Below are positions 21,616-35,036 of a stretch of 64,000 bases of DNA, in pieces. The notes under the pieces were generated by a model that searched no databases, was not told the origin of the DNA, and saw nothing but the letters and a program-made list of their open reading frames with translations. The stretch is from Patella vulgata (Eukaryota > Mollusca > Gastropoda > Patellidae), in assembly GCF_932274485.2 (NCBI RefSeq), contig NC_065881.2:82524702-82588701 (forward strand), written 5' to 3'. Both the position numbers and the translations under genes were made by a program. Position 1 is the stretch's first letter; the number at the start of each line of letters is the position of its first letter.

Positions 21616-23533
21616 TCACCACAACCGAACTATATCATCCCCCTCTACACCGTAATAAGACAATGGTAGATGTTTGATATTGTTGTTGCAGAATAGGTAG
21701 ATGTACTGATTCTGTTTTACATTGTAGATACTACCAATACCACCACCACCAGCATCTCCACCATACTTACTTCTTCTATATTCCTGTATTATCTGTTCTA
21801 GTTCACCAACAGTTTTACTTCTACTTATACTTATAGTCATATTACCATTCATACTGTAAATACAGGTAAATATATATTATATTATACCTACTACTGTAAA
21901 TACAGGTACATATATATTGTATTATAGTTTTATAGTCGTCTCAGCATAATCATTTTAACTACAGAAAAATATATTATATTACTATTGTTATATATCTACT
22001 GATGAAGGTAAAACTATATTATAAAATATGTAGTATATACATGTACTTACTAATGAATTTTCAGAGTAATCATATCCCCATCCTCCTCCTCCTCGTCGTC
22101 ACCCATCGGATATTCTGGTTCCTCAGTGTTTGTATGTACATTGTTATATTCTAACGCGGTCATTCTCTCATTCATCTGATATTCTGGCTCCTCAGTGTTT
22201 GTATCAGTATTAGTCTGTAATTTAGCCTCCAGTTGTCTGACCCTTTCTTTTAACTCATCCACCTCTTCTCTTAGTTCACCCACCTCCTCCCGTAGCTGAT
22301 TGTTGATGTGTAATGTATTTTGACCATTTCCAATCTGCACCGCATCACTTCTTACATGGTATGTATTTGTAATATACATGTTGTTGTTGGTTCCGTTCTG
22401 AAATGAAATGAAATGGAGTTTAACATCCTACTGTTCTGCTCCTAAACTGGGCTAATGAAGACCGGCATACGCCATACAGTGTGCTATGAGGGAAATTTTT
22501 GCCCGGGCAGCGGCGCTACGGTCTACTCTTATATCAACTTCCAACTGCCAAGGGATCTTTTACGTGCACGCCAATGTTTACACGGGACCTCGGTTTTTGT
22601 CCTATCCGAACGACTAGACAGCTGGCCTTGCCAGGCCTTCCGTCCTGCATCACTGACAAGGGGAAACCACGCCGGAAAATGGTTACGTTCTGAATAATAT
22701 ATTATCAGCGGTATAATTTTAATGTAGCTAAAACTTTTATAAATTTTATAAAACATAAAATGTTCAACAATTTGAGACTAATATACGATTTGTTTTTATT
22801 TACGGTAGCCATAAGCAATGGTAGGGTTGTGAATTTTGCCCTAACAGCTTAATTTACCTGGTATTCAGGGGGTGGGGGTGGGTGTTTGAGTGATCCCCGG
22901 CTGAGTGATCTAACGCGTGCGCTTTAGATCATAAGGTATGCCATTGAATCGCGGGTCTTCGTTTAAATCTTGTGGATTTCTGAAGGTATTCCCGTTTCCT
23001 CAAACTGCTATACACCCTTGCGCGTGCAATCAAGTTATTAAATAAAGTTATCTGATATAACTAGTCAGGAAATGACGTCATTTCTTGTTTGGTTGGAAAT
23101 ATGTCTATATCCGACAATATTTGGATAGTTGTACTGAAACGCCACTGACCTGTAATTTGGTTTTTCAATCAACAATATGTGTTTAATACTTTGATATGAT
23201 CAGATGAAACATTTACTCACAATTTGATGTAAAAATACTAGTTTTGTTTGATTGTGTAGATTTATTACAAATTTAGGAAAACAAGTGGTGATCTTTTCTC
23301 AGGGTTCAACATCGATCGTCACGTTAAAGCGTGGATATTTAGCAATACTTTGAAAGACGACAAAAACAAGCATGAAGGAAAACGAAAATCTTCAGACTTT
23401 CTACATGAGCTGTTATTGTGGTTCTGTCTAATAAACGAGTCTAAAAACAAGTTAAAACCATTGAAACAATAGTCACAACTAAAGAAATAGTTGTTAAGAC
23501 ATAGTTATTATATGTACTCACATGATCAGACAT
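21616..23533 (-). CDS. RHIM - leucine zipper - ubiquitin-like protein, copy 2 (3 exons)
   Basis: Exon 1 is 23533-23522 (MSDH), exon 2 is 22397-22051 and exon 3 is 21853-21616. They join in frame to 198 codons. The RHIM-like core is AVQIGNGQNTLHI at about residues 23-35. Leu at 39, 46, 53 and 60 continue the zipper. The linker is longer than in the other copies because a TNTEEPEY-containing block occurs twice. The UBL is the most ubiquitin-like of the three: MITLKIHYMNGNMTISI aligns in pattern with the first two strands of ubiquitin, and the end LSYYGVEGDDIVRLW resembles the last strands, again without GG. This is the most divergent copy. A SINE has inserted exactly at its exon-2 acceptor, and an 8.16-kb element lies between its promoter remnant and exon 1. 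It may be poorly expressed although the coding frame is open. Confidence 0.78.
22403..22680 (-). mobile_element. SINE family 2, 5'-truncated, at the exon-2 acceptor of RHIM-UBL copy 2
   Basis: The insert is flanked by ggttccgttctgaa (22389-22402) and ggttacgttctgaa (22681-22694), a 14-bp target-site duplication with one mismatch. The duplicated bases contain the - strand acceptor TTCAG and the first codons of exon 2. After insertion the acceptor is preceded by the SINE tail (catttcatttcatttcag on the - strand), which is pyrimidine-rich enough to serve as a polypyrimidine tract. Confidence 0.85.
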
Positions 23534-24600
23534 ATTGATGCTATGATTTTGTAAACAAACACTGCGATATCTCCTAAACTACAACACAACCGTCCTCTAC
23601 CGATGCTACACTGAAAAAAACCTTGTGTTGAATCTCAACACAAGTACTTGTGTGAAAATTATTCTACACAAGTTATGTGTTGTTTTGCATTGCATTAACA
23701 CAAACTTGTGTTCTTTTTAATGCATTAACACAAATCTTGTGTTTTTTCCATATAATTAACACAAGTAATGTGTACCGTCAACAAATATATTTTTTTTTTA
23801 AATTTGAACTCCATACAAAGTCTTAATCCGGGGTCCACAAGTAAGAGAAAGGTATTTTTTACTCAGACAATATAGCCAGACAGACTTGAATGCTAATTGG
23901 TGTTAAGATGTCTGTAGTTAAAATAAAGTTGGGCCCAATAAACTGGTAGATCAAAAGACCTGTTGAGCGCTCATGCCCGGTGTTATTTTAACAATTGACT
24001 CCAAATGCGTTGACAAGAAAATAAGTAAAACTGTTATTGAATGTGATTGGTTGATAAAATCAACGTACTATAGGCTACATTTTGTCTGCGATATCATCTC
24101 GGTGGAAGCGGACATTACATGAAGTGATTTCACACAATTAATTTAACATTTAACAACGTGCTGAAATGATTTTGGAGCAGTGATATGTTTGACAAATGTA
24201 AGCTAATGGTCACATAGAATACAAGACCGCAGGTTTGAGAAAATTTATATAAAAAAAATAATACCATGTATGTAATTTAGCATCGATATTGTTTCTCTGT
24301 ATAATGTTAGTATTTCGTTTCCTTAAAAAAAACTCCAACAATTTAAACCGGAAGTTCATGTTTATAATATGGCGCGGTCAGGAAAAAAATTTCGGCATGT
24401 TATTATCAAATCTGTTCAATTTTTCTGAAATCATGCTTAATTAACATTAAGGGTTTAGTTATACAATTAAGGTAGGGTGATTTATTTTACCTAGTTAACT
24501 ACCTTGTATAGAAATGTATTTCAGCTACAAAATGTAAAGATAATTAACTCTAGTTAACCTAGTTAACTCTATAATAATAAATGAATTTAATATATTTTAG

Positions 24601-25470
24601 ACAGAGAAGAAAACTACGATTTGGAGGTGTTCCAAAAGAAGCGGACCAACACGATGTCCGGCAACAGTAATCCAGCAGAACCCGGTATACACACGGCTAC
24701 CAAGATGAAAGTTACAGTAGGTTTAAAAATTATATATCAATTAAATTAAAAATTTATATATGTGTGTAAATAAATAAAATATAAATAAACCAATAATATA
24801 TTTGTAGTTTAATATGTTTTATCTTATCATTACAGGCAAAGCATGAAGCCAAAGGAAATGTTTTTACCAAGTCATGTTCCTCATTAGCGGAGAGAGTTTT
24901 ATCCAGTGTCGGTTCTGCAGAAGAACCCATTCATAGCAGACCACCCATGGCAGCACTTGTAAGGTCGCTACAAAGAACCCGACAGACTCTGCGACCAAAA
25001 GATCCCACTGACGTGTTGTCAAGCGTAAGTATTCATGCAATTAAATACCCATGTATATAAGAATTTATTAACATGTAATTAAATGTACAATTTTATTTAT
25101 TTATTAACATGTAATTAAATGTAATTAAATGTACAATTTTATTTATTTATTAAAATGTAATTAAATGTACTTTTTTATTTATTTTTTGTTTTAGCCTGAC
25201 GAAGATTTCATCGATCATAGTGCACCGGGATTTTATCAAAAAAGAGTAAAAGTTGGGGAAAGGCGCCATCACATTTTTTGTACTGATAGACAGATGCAAC
25301 TACTCGCACGCGCAAAAACTTGGTATATGGATGCAACTTTTCGGGTGGTGAACAAGCCATGGTCTCAGCTGTTTTCCATCCACGCCTTCATTAAGACTGG
25401 AGAGACCACCCGACAGTTACCATTGGTGTTTTGTGTAATGTCGGGTAAAAGCCAAGACGACTATTATAAG
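24601..25470 (+). CDS. FLYWCH zinc finger + MULE transposase, partial gene
   Basis: Three exon-like blocks 24601-24684, 24836-25024 and 25195-25470 are all phase 0, have AG/GT borders and join to 183 open codons. The first ends a FLYWCH-type zinc finger (TTIWRCSKRSGPTRCPA). The third starts a MULE catalytic domain: a residue pattern of TWYMDATFRVVNKPWSQLFSIH then LPLVFCVMSGKSQDDYYK, where the Asp of YMDATF fits the first catalytic acid. The first FLYWCH exon and the rest of the MULE domain are not visible. Beyond 25717 the sequence matches element A, which lacks this gene, so the 3' part was probably deleted. A plain read-through past 24684 would meet an in-frame TGA at 24706, so splicing is needed. 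Likely a defective DNA transposon gene; domestication is possible but unsupported. Confidence 0.6.
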
Positions 25471-28257
25471 GTAAATAGCACTTACTGATTGAATTACTAT
25501 TAATAGTAAAAAAGGACTATTATTTGGGACCTTGAAATTGTCACAAATGGGTCGCACTAACAGCGACATTTGTTTCAGGCATATTTGTTTCATCGGTGAC
25601 ACGTCTGGTGTCATGTGAATGCAACGACAACAGCCTGGTTGATTGATTTGTTGATTGGAGTTCAGATGTCTACATTAAAATCGACCACTTTCAGGTTGCC
25701 GTATTCACGGCCAGGCAAGACCGACTTGAAATTTCTAGAAATTTTTCTGGGGGAGACAGGCCCCAACAATTCCCTCGACGGTGCGTTTCACGACTTTGGC
25801 GCAAGACGGTGACCTTGAAGAGACGTCGAAAACCATTTAATAGACATAGTAAAAGTCATATCTTACGAGATTATCGCTGGTCTTGTCAGAAAATGCTATT
25901 TTATATATGACCAGTTTGTGTTTGAAAAATTTAAAAAGAAATTATTTATTCTCCCACCATTAAAGCACACTAATTACGAAATATCGCTCTCAGAAACTTC
26001 ATGGTTTCTTTTGCAATTTGTTTGGGGTAAGACGTTATATAAATAATATCAATCTGTCTACCACGCAAATTTAACAGATACAAATGCATGTTATTCCACA
26101 GGTAGACAGACAGGGCCTCCTTTGAAGGGACTCAGTAAAGGGAACGCGGTTGGTTTAGAGTTTGTCTGACCCCTTTGAATATTTGCGTCTCATCTCCAAT
26201 GAAAACATCCATGTTGCTCTCATGCTGTTCTCAACCAGAATCAAACATATATCGTACCCGAGATTTGTTAGCATGTTCCACACAACCCAACATTTATCGG
26301 CACCGGGATTAAGGGTGAATATCTTTGTTTCTAACGCTTATTGGGAATACGCCACGGAAACTACAATAAAAACTTATTTACAAAAACATTCTAAAGAGTG
26401 AAAACTGACATATTTCAAGCTTTACTGTATTTAAAGAAATAATTTAAATCAGCCGGCTGAAACCCCGTCTCCGCTATTTGTTCGGTCATTCTTTAGGTAT
26501 AGTGCCAGTTTCCACCGACAATGATATTGCAAACAAGTGTCCAATCTATAAAAGCATACATTCCTACAAAATGTTTCTTTAGTCAAGTGGAACAATAAAT
26601 TCATAACTATGCGAGGGTGTGGTGAGTAAATTCGAGGTAACATTGATGTTGACAAATACGTAAGACGATATGAACATCAACTAAAAAGATATGTAATGTG
26701 ATTCAGCTGCAAGGTGATATATGCATATATGCAGCATAGATAATTAAAACTTCTATTCAAGTTAAACCAACTGTATCTATTTATTTAAGTCTTACGTCGA
26801 GCTGAATACATTTTATGATTTATTGTCATCTATTGGTGGTTTAACAGTGTGTAACTAAAAACTAAAATTGGATCTTATTATTGCCAATGATATAATGTAC
26901 ATGTAATAGCAAGTGTATATATATTTTTTGTTCAGTCTGTACACAGTAACATATCTGAGAACCATATTATTATCATTTCTGCCCAAGGCTCCCTGTGCCT
27001 TATAGTTAGCAGTGATACAAGGCAATTACCAATTTTCCATGTTCTTGGCCTGAAGAAATAAAATAATAAAAGTCAAGTTTTTTTTATTATGCAAGTGGAA
27101 AAATACAATTATTCATAGTATGATTTGAATAAATACAACTGATTTGAAGTTGGAATTATTATTTGTCTAAGATGACTGGGCATTTACAAATTGAAATAGC
27201 TACTCTTCATCAAGAAAATACATGAATATTTTTCCCAATTCACCTGGATTTTATTGTAGGTCTTTGTACGTGAAATAGCTTTATTTAACGTCCGCTACCA
27301 CCGAAGTGATATTGCAGAAAATTAACAAATTCGGATTCCCTTTTAAAGGAAATTGACTGCACTATCGCTGGATTGTATTATATAGGTCATGTCAGTTTTT
27401 TTCAAAATGGCGCCCAGAACACAAAACAAACATTGCAATTCAAGGCGGACTGGTGTCGAGGCTGTATACTAAGAATGATTTTTTGAATATTTAATCACAC
27501 AGAAACACAAGTATGCACATGCAGTTATGATATAATATTAAATTAGCTTACCTCAAATACCCCGAAATATACTGTTTGGTCAGTTTGTCCGCCCGCCATA
27601 TTTCTATTAGTCACACATCCTTCGACCAATTAAAATGGACGTATATTTTGTTTTAACCGAAACGAAAAATTTGCGTTATAAATAGTAAACGAGCTTGATT
27701 GACCGACCACTGCTAATGTTTTTTCGTGAAACGGTATAACTGCAATCAACACACGGCCGCCATTCTCGATGATTGACAACTCACGTTTTTCCTCATCCAC
27801 CAAAGAACCGTTATGTTTCTTTGAACATACTGTAATAACATTGGGATTATCAGTTAATCAGCTTTAATTATCCCGCTTTGTTCGTTGCCATTTCTTATAT
27901 TTTCCACAAAAAAACTTTGCCTTGTACGCACTAATTTATCAATTGGTATTGCCATCTACGACAAGCATGTCAACGTGCAGCTCACGGATTATCGTTAACA
28001 ATTTCTAGGGGCTTGTAAAAAAAGATTGCATGTCGTGTAAATATTTATTTTGTTTTTTGTGTAGGTCATTTTCAAATAAATTCATCAGCATATTATTCGT
28101 TTTAAATAAATATAAAACTTTTATGAGAAACGATGATTATCAAAGAACCGTAAGTGCAACTAATGTTTTATCGTTTGGTTGAGCCTTTTACTAACCACGT
28201 GTTTCATGTTATTAAATATTTTCTTTCGTGTTTTGAATTGGCCTATTTCTAATAAAT

Positions 28258-28412
28258 TATCCCGAGTCCCAAACGTCGTTAACCCGAGTCCCAAACGACG
28301 TATACCAAAGTCCCAAACGTCGTATACCCGAGTCCCAAATGTCGTGGTCATATTTTTTTTGAGTCCCAAATGACGCGAGTCCCAAATGACGTGAGTCCCA
28401 AATGACATGTAA
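28258..28412 (+). repeat. gagtcccaaatgac minisatellite, element B
   Basis: Counterpart of 15592-15768 with about two fewer terminal units. Confidence 0.8.
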
Positions 28413-28755
28413 TCCGTTGTTCAACCCCTGTGAGTCTGTGTAATATTTAATATTAGGCCCCATTTTTGCCTGATTCAGTCACAGTTAATAAATAATGGAA
28501 CTAGAATCAGCCTGTGGAAGTTTCTCTATAGTTTTATTATTTTCTCCAGTCAATGATGATATATGACTCTTTCCACCTTCCAGCAATAATTATTGAGAAT
28601 TTACCAAGGACTCCATTGGCATTGAATCGAAGAAAAACAGGTAAACATCTCAATTAATTTTTATATTTTCTATTTTTTTTTTACCAATGTCCTTCAATGA
28701 TTAGTGTATGTGAACATACAATCCAAAATAAAGTATTTATATGGCACTTACATGC

Positions 28756-28759
<4 letters not shown>

Positions 28760-28790
<31 letters not shown>
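28760..28790 (+). repeat. (GA)n microsatellite
   Basis: Uninterrupted agagag run inside element B. Confidence 0.9.
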
Positions 28791-28792
<2 letters not shown>

Positions 28793-29433
28793 GACATAAA
28801 CAAGGCCTTACATGTACTTGTATTTGAAGAATCAAGTAGTCCATGCTGTGCCTATATGCATACCGGTAATCAACTACGACGAAGATTAGCCTACTTCCGT
28901 TTCCACCCTTTCCCTGCACACTGTCTCATTCTACATGTATTAAAAATTGGTATGTTACTGTAATACTAATTATGCACGAACCTACATGTAGAGTTGTTGC
29001 AAGATGGGTCCTTATATCTACTTAGCCTACAGACGCTAGGTCGTTTCGGGAAAAAGGACAGGTAAGGTTATATTTAATATGAATAATTCGCTTACGGGTA
29101 TGGGTATTTAGCAAAAGGAGGAAACAAAAGGACCCAGAGATTAGAGAAGGTATACTTCAATTTAATATGAATAATTCGCTTGGCGTAGGGGTACATGTAT
29201 TTAGAAAACGGAGGAAACCGAATGACCCAGCGAAAAAACTCAAGAGATTGGACAGGCGACTCTACTCCTTGAAATTGAAACCATGCCACTTAACACAATG
29301 AAAGACCCTGTGATTTCATGCGCATGCATTACCTACTAGACCATTCCCCCCAGCCCCACCCCATATCGAATAAAAGTATGACTTATTTCAAATATGATAT
29401 TTACATATCATCTTACTAGAAAAATACTAGATT

Positions 29434-29719
29434 ACCTGAAATGAAATGGGGTTTAAAGACAACGTCCTACTGGTCAGCTCCGACTGGTCTAATGCATTGT
29501 GCTAAGTGAAAATGTTTGTCTGTGCAGCGACACTATGGCCTACTCTCATACCGAATTCAAACTGCCAAGAGAACTTTTATGTGTACGCCAATGTGTACAT
29601 TGGATCTCAGGGGAAACCACTCTGCAAAATCAAGATGAGCTTTCTCGGTCAACCCCAAGAGATAACCTGTGGCCTCCATGCTAGTGTGCCAGCACCTAAT
29701 TTACTCAGTCACCATGGCC
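29434..29719 (-). mobile_element. SINE family 2, old copy in element B
   Basis: Orthologous to 16517-16803. Confidence 0.65.
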
Positions 29720-30633
29720 GTCTTCTAATTACTGCGACAGTTAAACCATGTGACAAACAAGGATTATTAAGATAGACTTTTAGGGCTTAGGTAGTTCCTT
29801 GGGATTAAAACTTTTGATACATATAGATACATTAGTTTCAATTTCATATCACACAGTTTGTATATATGGTAAGGTAGCTTTAATCGTAAATTACATATCA
29901 TGTATTTATTTTTTCAGTTTTAATATTGGATGTATATGCAAATCACCCAGAAAAAGATCATGTAATAACAAAAGAAATTATAAAAGAAAAAAATGGAAGA
30001 AGAAATGGCTGGAAAAAATGATGATAGAGCAGCTTTTTCTTGGTGGGTAACTATTCAATTCTAATAGAAAAGATTGTTATGCTATTTTGAAATCTAAAAT
30101 TCAGTTTAGTATAGTAAAACTGTACACGTCATGTATGAGCAGAGACAGAATCTTAGTTATATGTAGATATCACCGTCTCATCTGTGGCAAAGCAAACCAA
30201 CACATGAAACAAAACAAATGTAATTAAATTAACATTTTTTTAATTAATCAAAACTGTCTAGTCAATTTAAGCCAACTAATACATTGCCATTTTTTTTTTC
30301 AGTTACCCACCTCGGAAGATCAAGTTGGAAAGGGCTATTGATATTGTGGAGACGTTTTCTCACAGATCTTGGTTATCAGACAAAGACTATGTAAGTACCA
30401 TGCATATTTGCTTTTTAAATCAGGAACTGGTTCTATACACTTGGTGGGGGGGGGGGGGGTGGATGGACGTTAAACCCCATTTCTCTCTCTCTCTCCTAAA
30501 TATTGAGATTTTTGTTTACTTTAAAACTGCATATATTCAAGGTATCAGGAGCTTTTTATGGCTCCCGTACAATTTTATAAACATGAAGGACTGTACCTTT
30601 TGAATATTAAGCCATCAAATTATTTTATAATTT

Positions 30634-30912
30634 TGAAAATGAAATGAAATGGGGTTTAACATCCTACTGTTTTGCTCATAAATTGGGCTAATGAAGACGG
30701 GCATACGCCATACAGTGTGCTATGAAGGGAATTTTGCCCGGGCAGCGGCGCTACAGCCTACTCTTATATCGAATTCCAATTGCCAAGGAATCTTTTACGT
30801 GCACGCCAATGTGTACACGGGACCTCGGTTTTTCGTCCCATCCGAACGACTAGACAGCTGTCCTTGTCAGGTCCTTCGTCCTGTATCACTGACAAGGGGG
30901 AAAACACGCAAA
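30634..30912 (-). mobile_element. SINE family 2, 5'-truncated, in element B
   Basis: Counterpart of 17715-17990. Confidence 0.7.
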
Positions 30913-31772
30913 ATGTAAGTAACATATATATTTGTATTTTTAATCAGGAAGTACTTCTACACTTGCTTGGTAATCTAGTTATTCTTCTTGGGGCAATGCC
31001 TAGAACTTGGATGTTATTAAATTTAGATATTATTTGAATTATATATTTTGGAGTATGGGGTAGGGATACTGTGTACATATCTTTATATTCTCAGTTCTTG
31101 TTTTGGGGTAAAGAACAATTTATATAGCTATTTTATATTTTGTGATAGGTAAAGTGTGTGGGGTTAAGAACAATTTAAATAACTATGTTATATTTTGTGA
31201 TGGGTAAAGTGGTGTGTGTGTGTGTGTGTGTGTGTGGGGGGGGGGGGGGGTGTCATTATATATAACACAATATAATTAGTATTAGAATTCTCTGTTTTTC
31301 TGTTAACATTTCAAATATCTATTTAGTTTTGATGTATTAATTTACTTTTTCCTATGATTTTATGAATAAATAATAATCTTACAAAAACAAAAAAAAATTT
31401 TGTTTCCTTCTTTTATCAAACTTTACAGGTCTAACAGAGCAAAGAGATGGGTCCTGCATAAAAAGGTTGCTATACTGTATATAAATTGGGGAAAAACACA
31501 ACACAAGTTTTTGTGGATGGTTATACACAAGTTTGTATGAAACCACACAAGTTTCAGAAATTTCAACACAAGTTTCAGAAATTTTAACACAAGTTTGATA
31601 AATTTTAACACAATTTTTGTGTTGTTTCAACATTTAACACAAGTTTTGTGTTGTTTCAACACAAGTTTGTGTTGTTTCAACACAAGTTTGTGTTGTTAAA
31701 TAGAGACACCTTACTTGTGTTGAAAACAACACAAGTTTGTGTTGTTTCAACACAAGTTTTTTTTACAGTGTA

Positions 31773-32160
31773 GGGAGCTTGTAGTTTTAAGAAAAGGGAC
31801 TAGTCCGCGCTGTACAACAGGGAAATATTTTTGTCTAAAAACCCATTTATTTATAGTAACTGACTCAGTTATTTCATTCAACGATATGATAATACTATTG
31901 TGTATTATATCGAATACCGTGAATTTCCTCATCACGAGCTTGTTTAAATGTCAAGGTTGGTCTACACATATATATTGTCATACACCAAGACAGGGCGGAT
32001 ATACAAATTGTGAAAAGATAGGGTGCAAAGCATCTTCTGTCCTAACGGAGCGAGCCAACACAATTTGCGTCCTTTACTTACGATCTGAGAATAAACCCAG
32101 TGGACTAAAATATGCAATTTATTACATGAGAGAGTTATAGAGTTTGTGACATTGTGTATT
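31773..32160 (-). other. Displaced 5' flank of RHIM-UBL copy 2
   Basis: Aligns by eye with the regions directly upstream of exon 1 in copies 1 and 3 (gggaaatattt, acccatttatttatagtaac). The 133-codon open frame over it is a chance frame, since the paralogous regions do not keep it. Confidence 0.55.
31848..31855 (-). promoter_or_regulatory. Displaced TATA box of RHIM-UBL copy 2
   Basis: The same TATAAATA block as in copies 1 and 3, now over 8 kb from its ATG at 23533. If the element at 23609-31770 is removed the distance becomes about 150 bp, matching the other two copies. A TGACTCA (AP-1-type) motif lies at about 31861, next to it on the far side from the gene. Confidence 0.5.
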
Positions 32161-34733
32161 TAAGTTTATAGGTTTAAAGGCCCACCAAATCGAGCGATGC
32201 AAAACAATGTCCTTAAAGGTGATTAATTCTGCCTATTGAAGGTTTTTATTTTGGGTTTAAATTTAGTCACATGAGAAGTCTATAATCATATCTGCAGATT
32301 GTCTGGTGGCGGATATTTAAACCGATTAAAATGTGATCGCCATTTAATGATTTAAACTAAAAATTAGAGAAGCTATGCGGATCGTTGCTACGGTAATAAA
32401 CAATATTTGCCACATCTTGTCAAAACGTTAAACAATAATAAGTTGACTCAGAATAACGTAATTTGAATGGAATTTTCAATACATTAAAGATACATTAGTT
32501 AAGAGTTTTATAAAGAGTTGGCCATTCTTGTTATAATAATTCAAAAATAAATGATAAAAAAAGAAAATGTTGAAAATTTCAGTCAAATTACTTTGTTCTG
32601 AACGGAATTGTCACTGTTAGAAGTTTGGACTAGAAATAGGCATCAATTGTGTCTTCACCGTCTATGAGAATTGGCGATCGTTTGATTGACAAACGATAAC
32701 TCCATCCACATATTCTCGATTATCAAGTAACATGCTCAATGGCTATGGTAGCCTGGCTTGGCAGGCTTTTCCTCACCAGTTTCCGGTTGTGACATCAGCG
32801 AGTAACGGTAAACGTTAGCTTGGTCCGCCATTTATTGATATAATTTTAAATGGACGAGGCTGCTTAAATCCAAACTGTATTCAAGCCATCCTTGGGTCTA
32901 CAGAGTTGATTTTGAGCTTGTAGTGTTAGAAAAGGTCTAATTAATAATTTCAATAACATGTGAAGCCTAATAGGCAGATTTAGCTCTTGCATAATGTATG
33001 TTTAATTTCGAATTATCTATTTCGGAAACATATTATAGCAAGAATTGTCAGCTCTTTATCGAAATCTTACATACTGCGTCTTTAAAATAATAGCCGTATT
33101 TTTGAGTCGTACTTAGAATTCCCCAAAACCGTAACGAAAACCAACCCCTACTGTTAGGTGACCCGTAGACTCGACACGGCGAATGTGCACGCTTCAGTGG
33201 CTGGTCTCGAAGTGATTTCTGTTTATCCACGCAGTATGAGACCATAAATAGCCATCGCACGTGCAATTCTCTACACATTTATCAACTATTAAAGCCGTAA
33301 AAAAATCTAATGTTGATGATTCTGAATAGCAGTAAAATTTAGCTTTTTGGTTATTACAGCAGCTTTAGAAATTACGTTAATTTTATTTTTTAAATTGCTT
33401 TATCATTAACCGTACCGTTAGGAGCGACATCCTTTGGTTTAGTACAAATAATGTCTCTGAAACACTTTGGTTAGGCAAGAACATGATACTAGCAGTAGTT
33501 TCATTTTACTTTTACAGGGAACTAAATACATTATACTAGCGGATGACCCGGCGTTGCACGGGTATGGCCATGAACAGAAAGCAGCATAACTCCGAAACCG
33601 GAAGTTGTAGGTCAACGCCATTACGTCATTTTGGTGAAGTCATCAACGCCATTTTGGTTAACCTCAAAACAGCGCCTCTCTAATTATTTTGTCAATATGC
33701 CGGGCTGTTCCGGGTAGACGGACAATGCGAGAAAAAAGGAGAAATAGTCAACAAAATTAAGGTGCCCAGAATCCCATTACTTGTGTTGCCGATCTGCATT
33801 GTGCGACGGTTTTCGGGCTTTAATTGACTAATGGATTAAACACTTAAAATCCGTGTATCAAACTTCCTCTGGCGCCACTCAAAGAGTAGTCACTCTGTTT
33901 TATGGGCATCATTTTGTTTCGTGCCTCATTTATTTGCTTTATTAGTTTTTCGTGACGTAAATTTCTGTGAATGCAGCTGATTGAGCTCAGATGCCCATTG
34001 TATTGAATTTAATTTACAAAACCATATAATTAAGGCTATATTTGAGCAGCTTCAGTTTGCTGTATTCACGGACTGAATTAGGATCCCCATGCAGCATATT
34101 CGCCAACGGCGCGCTTTGCGAATTCTGGCGATCGGCTTTGCCTGCCATGACCCCGAGGAATCCAATCGGGAAATTTATTGGACATTTCATTTCTGCCCAC
34201 CTGTCCTCCAAAATACCAACGTAAGATAAACTCTCTGCTTAAAAACTGGCCCTTCAATTTGGTTCACTTCAAAAAAGATGGCGATTGTCTTGTTATATAG
34301 GGTACCGCATAGAGTGATGAAATTGAACCATTTTGACTAGTATACGTGTTAAAGATTCAACTTTGACAATATAATAATTTGCAAAGGATTCATGTGGCGC
34401 AAGAATCGCACTCATTTTTTAAATGAAATATATGCAATGTCATATTCTTCTTAAATAAGCGGATTGCTTTACTTTTACATGGGTGAAACATCACATTAAT
34501 TCTCCATTATCTCTAATGAAGCTGGGGCTTCCGACAGAGGATAGATATACCAAACTAAGGGATCATTTGGGGGTGGGGGTGGGGGTGGCACATGCTAGAA
34601 TGGATTTGACGTATATGTGAGCCATGGCATACCATACATTGACACATGGTTTAGGGATTATGATAAAGTCCTAAAGATGTAAAGTCATCAGTGGAAATCA
34701 GTCGAAGCTTGCATGCGGGTCCCTTTGCATAAT

Positions 34734-34942
34734 GGGGGTGGATGGCCGAATGGTTACCACGTGCTCGCTGTATCACAAGGCCTGTCATTGTGGGTTTTCT
34801 CCGGGTCCTCCGGTTTCCTTTCACTGCTAAAATTAAAACATATGTAAGTCCCGAAATGATCTAGTTTGTGTCGAGTGGACGTTAAACCCTCTCTCTCTCT
34901 CTCTCTCTCTGTCTCTCTTCTCTCTCCCTCTCTCCCTTTGCA
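34734..34942 (+). mobile_element. SINE family 1, internally deleted
   Basis: The head (gggtggatggccgaatggtt) joins the body at gtgggttttctccgggtcc, losing the B-box region; the tail gtggacgttaaaccc and a CT run follow. Confidence 0.65.
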
Positions 34943-35036
34943 TACAATGTCAACAATAAAAACGGCCATATTCTGGTCACTGTCCACCGCACACACAAAT
35001 AAATTTCTATGTCAGTATGGTTGATAGATAAATTTA

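Larger units (their letters stand above)
23609..31770 (+). mobile_element. 8.16-kb TIR element B with MULE transposase fragment
   Basis: Left end CACTGAAAAAAAC and right end TTTTTTTTACAGTG form terminal inverted repeats, with TA on both outer sides (23607-23608, 31771-31772). Subterminal ACACAAGT arrays lie at 23627-23768 and 31496-31757. The flanks outside are the two halves of the RHIM-UBL 5' region, which pins the insertion. The interior holds a FLYWCH/MULE gene fragment, unrecognised exon-like blocks, two SINEs and a 725-bp segment (27223-27949) that element A lacks. The superfamily is uncertain: the transposase piece suggests Mutator, while CACTG ends with subterminal repeats also recall EnSpm/CACTA. 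Confidence 0.65.

Noticed and set aside
31739-32140. 133-codon + strand frame
   Set aside because: It overlaps the displaced promoter region of RHIM-UBL copy 2; the paralogous flanks do not preserve the frame.
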